From: CAZOYN01 sp964584135
GTDB taxonomy: Bacteria; Patescibacteriota; Saccharimonadia; Saccharimonadales; UBA4665
Length of the DNA stretch: 40,234 bases
Assembly: GCA_964584135.1 (NCBI GenBank)
Contig: CAZOYN010000002.1
Coordinates: 1 to 40,234, forward strand
Direction: 5' to 3'
The notes beneath the pieces are model-generated. The model searched no databases and was not told the origin of the DNA. It saw only the letters and a program-made list of their open reading frames with translations. Shown in pieces: positions 37,835 through 40,234 of the stretch; within the stretch, counting starts at the first letter, position 1, and each line of letters starts with the position of its first letter. Both the position numbers and the translations under genes were made by a program.

Positions 37835-38584
37835 TCACGGCAATCTACCCTGCATTTTAATGGCTTCTAAAATGGCAATAACAATATGCTCTAAGTACGC
37901 ATAATATGGCACAGGATTATCCATTGTTTTAGGCGAGTGTGTAGTTTTAGGAATAATCAGATAGTTCCCGTGTTTGGCATTTTCAAAATATGTTTTAGGC
38001 ATAATTCTAGGAACTTGCTCATCAAGTTCATGCTCTAGCACGTAGGTAAAACCGTCAAAGCCAGCGATTGAACGAACAGCGTCATTATTTTTTATATACG
38101 CTGCGGTTGCTTTTTCTTCTTGATATGCGTCTGGGTTTTGCCACCTTTTTGTCTCCTTGTGCGGTAGGTCAAACTCGCTACCATCATATATTGCTGGCAC
38201 TCTAAGCACTACTGTATGAACTGGTCGCTTAGCTGGTAGCAGAGCAGCCATGTAACCGCCGAAGCTGCCACCAATAACAATTATCTTTTCGTAGCCGCGC
38301 TTTTTTACTTCGTCAAAGACTGCTAAAACTTCTTCGTGCTGTTGCTTACGAGTGGATTCTTCTAATGGCAACTTATGTAGCCCGTGTCCTGCGTAGTCTA
38401 ACGTAGCAAATGCCATGTTCATTTGGCTGCTCATACGCTCAACACTTTCACGGTGAGAATCCATAGAGCTAGTCCAGCCCTGCAACCACAAAACGCAGTA
38501 CTCTTTAGTGTCATTATCTGGCGAGAATAAACGCCAAGGGATTTCATCAGCACCATGTTTTAGAGTAAAGTCTTCAACTTTCAT
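37835..38584 (-). CDS. Alpha/beta hydrolase
   Basis: The 249 residues have the alpha/beta-hydrolase order: LWLQGWTSSMDSH (oxyanion region), ATLDYAGHG, then the nucleophile elbow VIGGSFGGYMA with Ser107. A C-terminal acid/His region follows (EHELDEQVP, KTTHSPK). No signal peptide is present, so it acts in the cytoplasm. The substrate is unknown; the family includes esterases, lipases and peptidases. The start overlaps the stop of the upstream gene by one base, making it the last gene of a four- or five-gene minus-strand operon. Confidence 0.87.
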   Translation of the reverse strand: MKVEDFTLKHGADEIPWRLFSPDNDTKEYCVLWLQGWTSSMDSHRESVERMSSQMNMAFATLDYAGHGLHKLPLEESTRKQQHEEVLAVFDEVKKRGYEKIIVIGGSFGGYMAALLPAKRPVHTVVLRVPAIYDGSEFDLPHKETKRWQNPDAYQEEKATAAYIKNNDAVRSIAGFDGFTYVLEHELDEQVPRIMPKTYFENAKHGNYLIIPKTTHSPKTMDNPVPYYAYLEHIVIAILEAIKMQGRLP

Positions 38585-39120
38585 TATTGTTTTACTCTGA
38601 CTTTCTCAATCATTTTATGAGTGCTTACATAGCCAAGAGCGTCTACATCAGGGTCATAAAGTTCAATCATATCTAGATCGGCTCGGTCAAAAGCTCTAGC
38701 GCCCTTTATATTGCTAGTACCGTTTAGTAACGACTGCTTCAGTCCATCATATTCGGCTTGCTCTAAATAGAAATCCAAATCGCCCACTTGATAACGATAC
38801 GGATCTGGCTTACGAACATACAAGTAGGTATAGGCGGTTTCAGGGACATCATCTGCTGGCGGAATAATGATTGGTTCGTGCAGCCTAAAGTACTTCTGAT
38901 TAAAGCTATCTGATGGCTCAGTTAGTTCTTCCTTCAGAGTGGTTAAGTATTCGTACTCATCATCATAATGGCAAAAAATGCCAATATTACCTGCGCTGGG
39001 AAGGTATTTACCAAATGATTGTTTGCATAATTTATAGCAAGCAAAGTGCGTGTACTTAATAGCCTCCATTAGCTGTTCTTTGCTGTTGATAGGGCTGAAA
39101 CGATATAATTTCACCTTCAC
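38584..39120 (-). CDS. Hypothetical protein, 178 aa
   Basis: MKVKLYRFSPINSKEQLMEA opens a soluble protein with Tyr/Asp-rich segments (GNIGIFCHYDDEYEYLTTLK, VRKPDPYRYQVGDLDFYLEQ). It has no membrane span and no catalytic motif that I recognise. It overlaps the VOC gene by 4 nt upstream and the hydrolase by 1 nt downstream, so it is almost certainly translated with them. Confidence 0.75.
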   Translation of the reverse strand: MKVKLYRFSPINSKEQLMEAIKYTHFACYKLCKQSFGKYLPSAGNIGIFCHYDDEYEYLTTLKEELTEPSDSFNQKYFRLHEPIIIPPADDVPETAYTYLYVRKPDPYRYQVGDLDFYLEQAEYDGLKQSLLNGTSNIKGARAFDRADLDMIELYDPDVDALGYVSTHKMIEKVRVKQ

Positions 39121-39566
39121 TCCACAGCATTGCTGTTATCTAAGATATTATGTTTGGTAGTAATTCGTAGGTAGTAGCCAAATGGGTCAGCAGTTCTAAA
39201 ATCCTTGCTCCCCCAAGGGCGTAGTACTAATGGCTCAACCACGTTTGCAACGTCTTTGACTTGCTGATAATACGAATCTATATCATCAACCATGATAACA
39301 ATTTCTACGCCGTAGCCTCTCGCAGTATCTTTAGGGAATCGCTTAAAATAAGTTTGGTCATACACTGAGTCAGTACCCGACCAAAAACACAAAATAGTGT
39401 TATCCATTTTTAACACTAAATAGCCCTTGTCGGCTTCGGGTTCTCGTTCCCAAACTATCTTAAAACCTAGCTTGCCATAGTATTCTTTAACTGGCTCAAA
39501 GTCAGGCACATGTAGTTCCAATTGCAAATAGTTAGTTGCTGGTGTCCTATTCATTCTTAGCTCCAA
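39117..39566 (-). CDS. VOC (glyoxalase/bleomycin-resistance) fold protein
   Basis: The 149 residues (or 145 from the ATG at 39554) show a paired beta-alpha-beta-beta-beta pattern. YLQLELHVPDFEPVKEYYGKLGFKIVWE and YLVLKMDN form the first module. GVEIVIMVDDIDSYYQQVKD, RPWGSKDFRTADPFGYYLRI form the second. The RPWGxxDFxxxDPxGYxLxI ending is typical of the VOC superfamily. Members are metal-dependent isomerases, dioxygenases or antibiotic-binding proteins; the specific role is unknown. Confidence 0.87.
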   Translation of the reverse strand: MELRMNRTPATNYLQLELHVPDFEPVKEYYGKLGFKIVWEREPEADKGYLVLKMDNTILCFWSGTDSVYDQTYFKRFPKDTARGYGVEIVIMVDDIDSYYQQVKDVANVVEPLVLRPWGSKDFRTADPFGYYLRITTKHNILDNSNAVE

Positions 39567-40140
39567 TTTTAGTCTGTCTTGGGGCGATAATTAAGAAAAA
39601 CAATACTGCACAAATCAGGGCTATATAAAGCGGAAAGCCATACTGGGCAAATGCCCACTGCTTAATTGTAAGTAACGTTATAATGGCACTTAGGCAGCCA
39701 AACAGAAAAACACCATAATGTTCTGTTTTTGGTTCTTGGTACGATTTAATAACAGTTGGGGTGGCAGCTAATAAGTCAGCAGCAATACTGAATGCAATGG
39801 CTACATTTCCAACGCCTGTAATCTTCCATGCCACTAATGCCAAGAGCGATAAGACACCACAAACTATATCAAGTCTTGTAATTTTCCAAACGGCTTTACG
39901 GTTTATAAACGAAGCAATTAGTACCATAGCTGGCCCAAACCCCACCATGAAAGTCATAATTGATCGTAAACCTACCCCTTGTCCAAGCTCGGCACTAAAG
40001 GCTATTAAAGGAGCTAAAGCCCAAAGGAACCAAGTAACACGGTTTGGTCTGGTTTTGCCTTTAAGTGTCTGAATAACATAACTGGAACTACCAATAAGGT
40101 TAAGAGCCGCACCAACTAGAACAAACTTTTCGTTAAGCAT
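39547..40140 (-). CDS. Seven-helix membrane protein, PQ-loop/SWEET-like
   Basis: The 197 residues are mostly membrane helices. Two related motifs occur: LIGSSSYVIQTLKGKTRPNR near residues 15-34 and LAATPTVIKSYQEPKTEHYG near residues 123-142. Each is followed by a helix starting with aromatic residues, as in the repeated PQ-loop/SemiSWEET unit. It could be a small-solute transporter, but the classic Pro-Gln pair is not conserved, so the assignment is tentative. It overlaps the VOC gene by 20 nt. Confidence 0.65.
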   Translation of the reverse strand: MLNEKFVLVGAALNLIGSSSYVIQTLKGKTRPNRVTWFLWALAPLIAFSAELGQGVGLRSIMTFMVGFGPAMVLIASFINRKAVWKITRLDIVCGVLSLLALVAWKITGVGNVAIAFSIAADLLAATPTVIKSYQEPKTEHYGVFLFGCLSAIITLLTIKQWAFAQYGFPLYIALICAVLFFLIIAPRQTKIGAKNE

Positions 40141-40160
40141 TTATTATTCGCTACCTATTT

Positions 40161-40234
40161 TTAATAAACTTTATTCTGAATCTTATCTTCAAGAAAGCCA
40201 TTCATGTTAGCAATAAATATTTCTTGCTTGTTAA
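40161..40234 (-). CDS. 3' end of a further minus-strand gene, cut by the window edge
   Basis: The complement from the right edge reads NKQEIFIANMNGFLEDKIQN then KVY and TAA at 40161-40163, open to the edge. It has the look of a real protein C-terminus and lies 20 nt upstream of the PQ-loop-like gene in the same direction, so it may head the operon. An internal ATG (MNGFLEDK) would give only 14 residues. Confidence 0.4.
   Translation of the reverse strand, partial: NKQEIFIANMNGFLEDKIQNKVY

Noticed and set aside
33193..40234. A second copy of the tRNA-Gly 3' end marking an island boundary
   Set aside because: Scanning by eye found no repeat of the tRNA-Gly 3' end within the window; the boundary, if any, lies outside.
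1..40234. CRISPR array
   Set aside because: No regularly spaced repeats of 20-50 bp were seen anywhere; the repeats in the surface genes are protein-level.

Overview
The window looks like a chromosome segment of a Candidate Phyla Radiation (Patescibacteria) bacterium, most likely Candidatus Saccharibacteria (TM7). The inference rests on tight gene packing, many genes without close recognisable function, uvrA/uvrC/rplY/secG/solo solute-binding-protein/SPFH housekeeping genes, a long run of signal-peptide-bearing Ser/Thr/Gly-rich surface proteins, and short leaderless-type promoters. TGA is used as an ordinary stop, so the UGA-recoded CPR lineages are excluded. The assignment is inference; no marker gene allowing a firm placement was read.

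Layout. 1-1446: 3' part of uvrA, broken by a 10-N gap followed by about 65 bases of Illumina adapter. 1443-9376: small unknown genes, a DedA membrane protein, ribosomal protein L25, a DUF2127 protein, a coiled-coil membrane protein, tRNA hydroxylase TrhO, UvrC and a double LuxR-type HTH protein. 9449-13058: a tightly overlapping run of PepP, a four-TM holin-IV-like protein, SecG and a membrane-anchored peptide-binding protein. 13114-16809: tRNA-Leu, a 43-bp palindrome, a GlcD-like flavoprotein, tRNA-Ala, an HTH/LAGLIDADG-like gene, an SPFH protein and tRNA-Phe. 16810-18534: a 1.7-kb insertion in the 3' end of tRNA-Phe, bounded by a perfect 47-bp direct repeat, with a coiled-coil gene translationally coupled to a PD-(D/E)XK nuclease-like gene and no integrase. 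18693-32214: a cell-surface block: a beta-helix/Ig/FnIII protein, then on the minus strand three paralogous DUF916-like membrane proteins, two secreted proteins sharing a C-terminal signature, a 1232-residue surface protein and several anchored proteins. It resembles the WxL surface systems of Firmicutes in layout.

33193-40234: after tRNA-Gly, which carries an unusual U19:A56 covariation, the sequence becomes visibly more AT-rich and accessory. It holds a HEPN (AbiU2-like) gene with a membrane coiled-coil partner and a third uncharacterised gene, a possible small RNA, a single-domain asparaginase-like protein, a decayed gene with a G9 frameshift and two stops, and a minus-strand operon of an alpha/beta hydrolase, an unknown protein, a VOC-fold protein and a PQ-loop-like membrane protein.

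Regulation. At least eight genes have a TATAAT-like -10 hexamer ending 6-9 nt before the start codon, placing the transcription start on the start codon itself (leaderless mRNA). Genes with a real leader or inside operons instead show a Shine-Dalgarno sequence or stop-start overlaps. The best candidates for undescribed biology are the tRNA-Phe mini-island and the HEPN/membrane-protein cassette.
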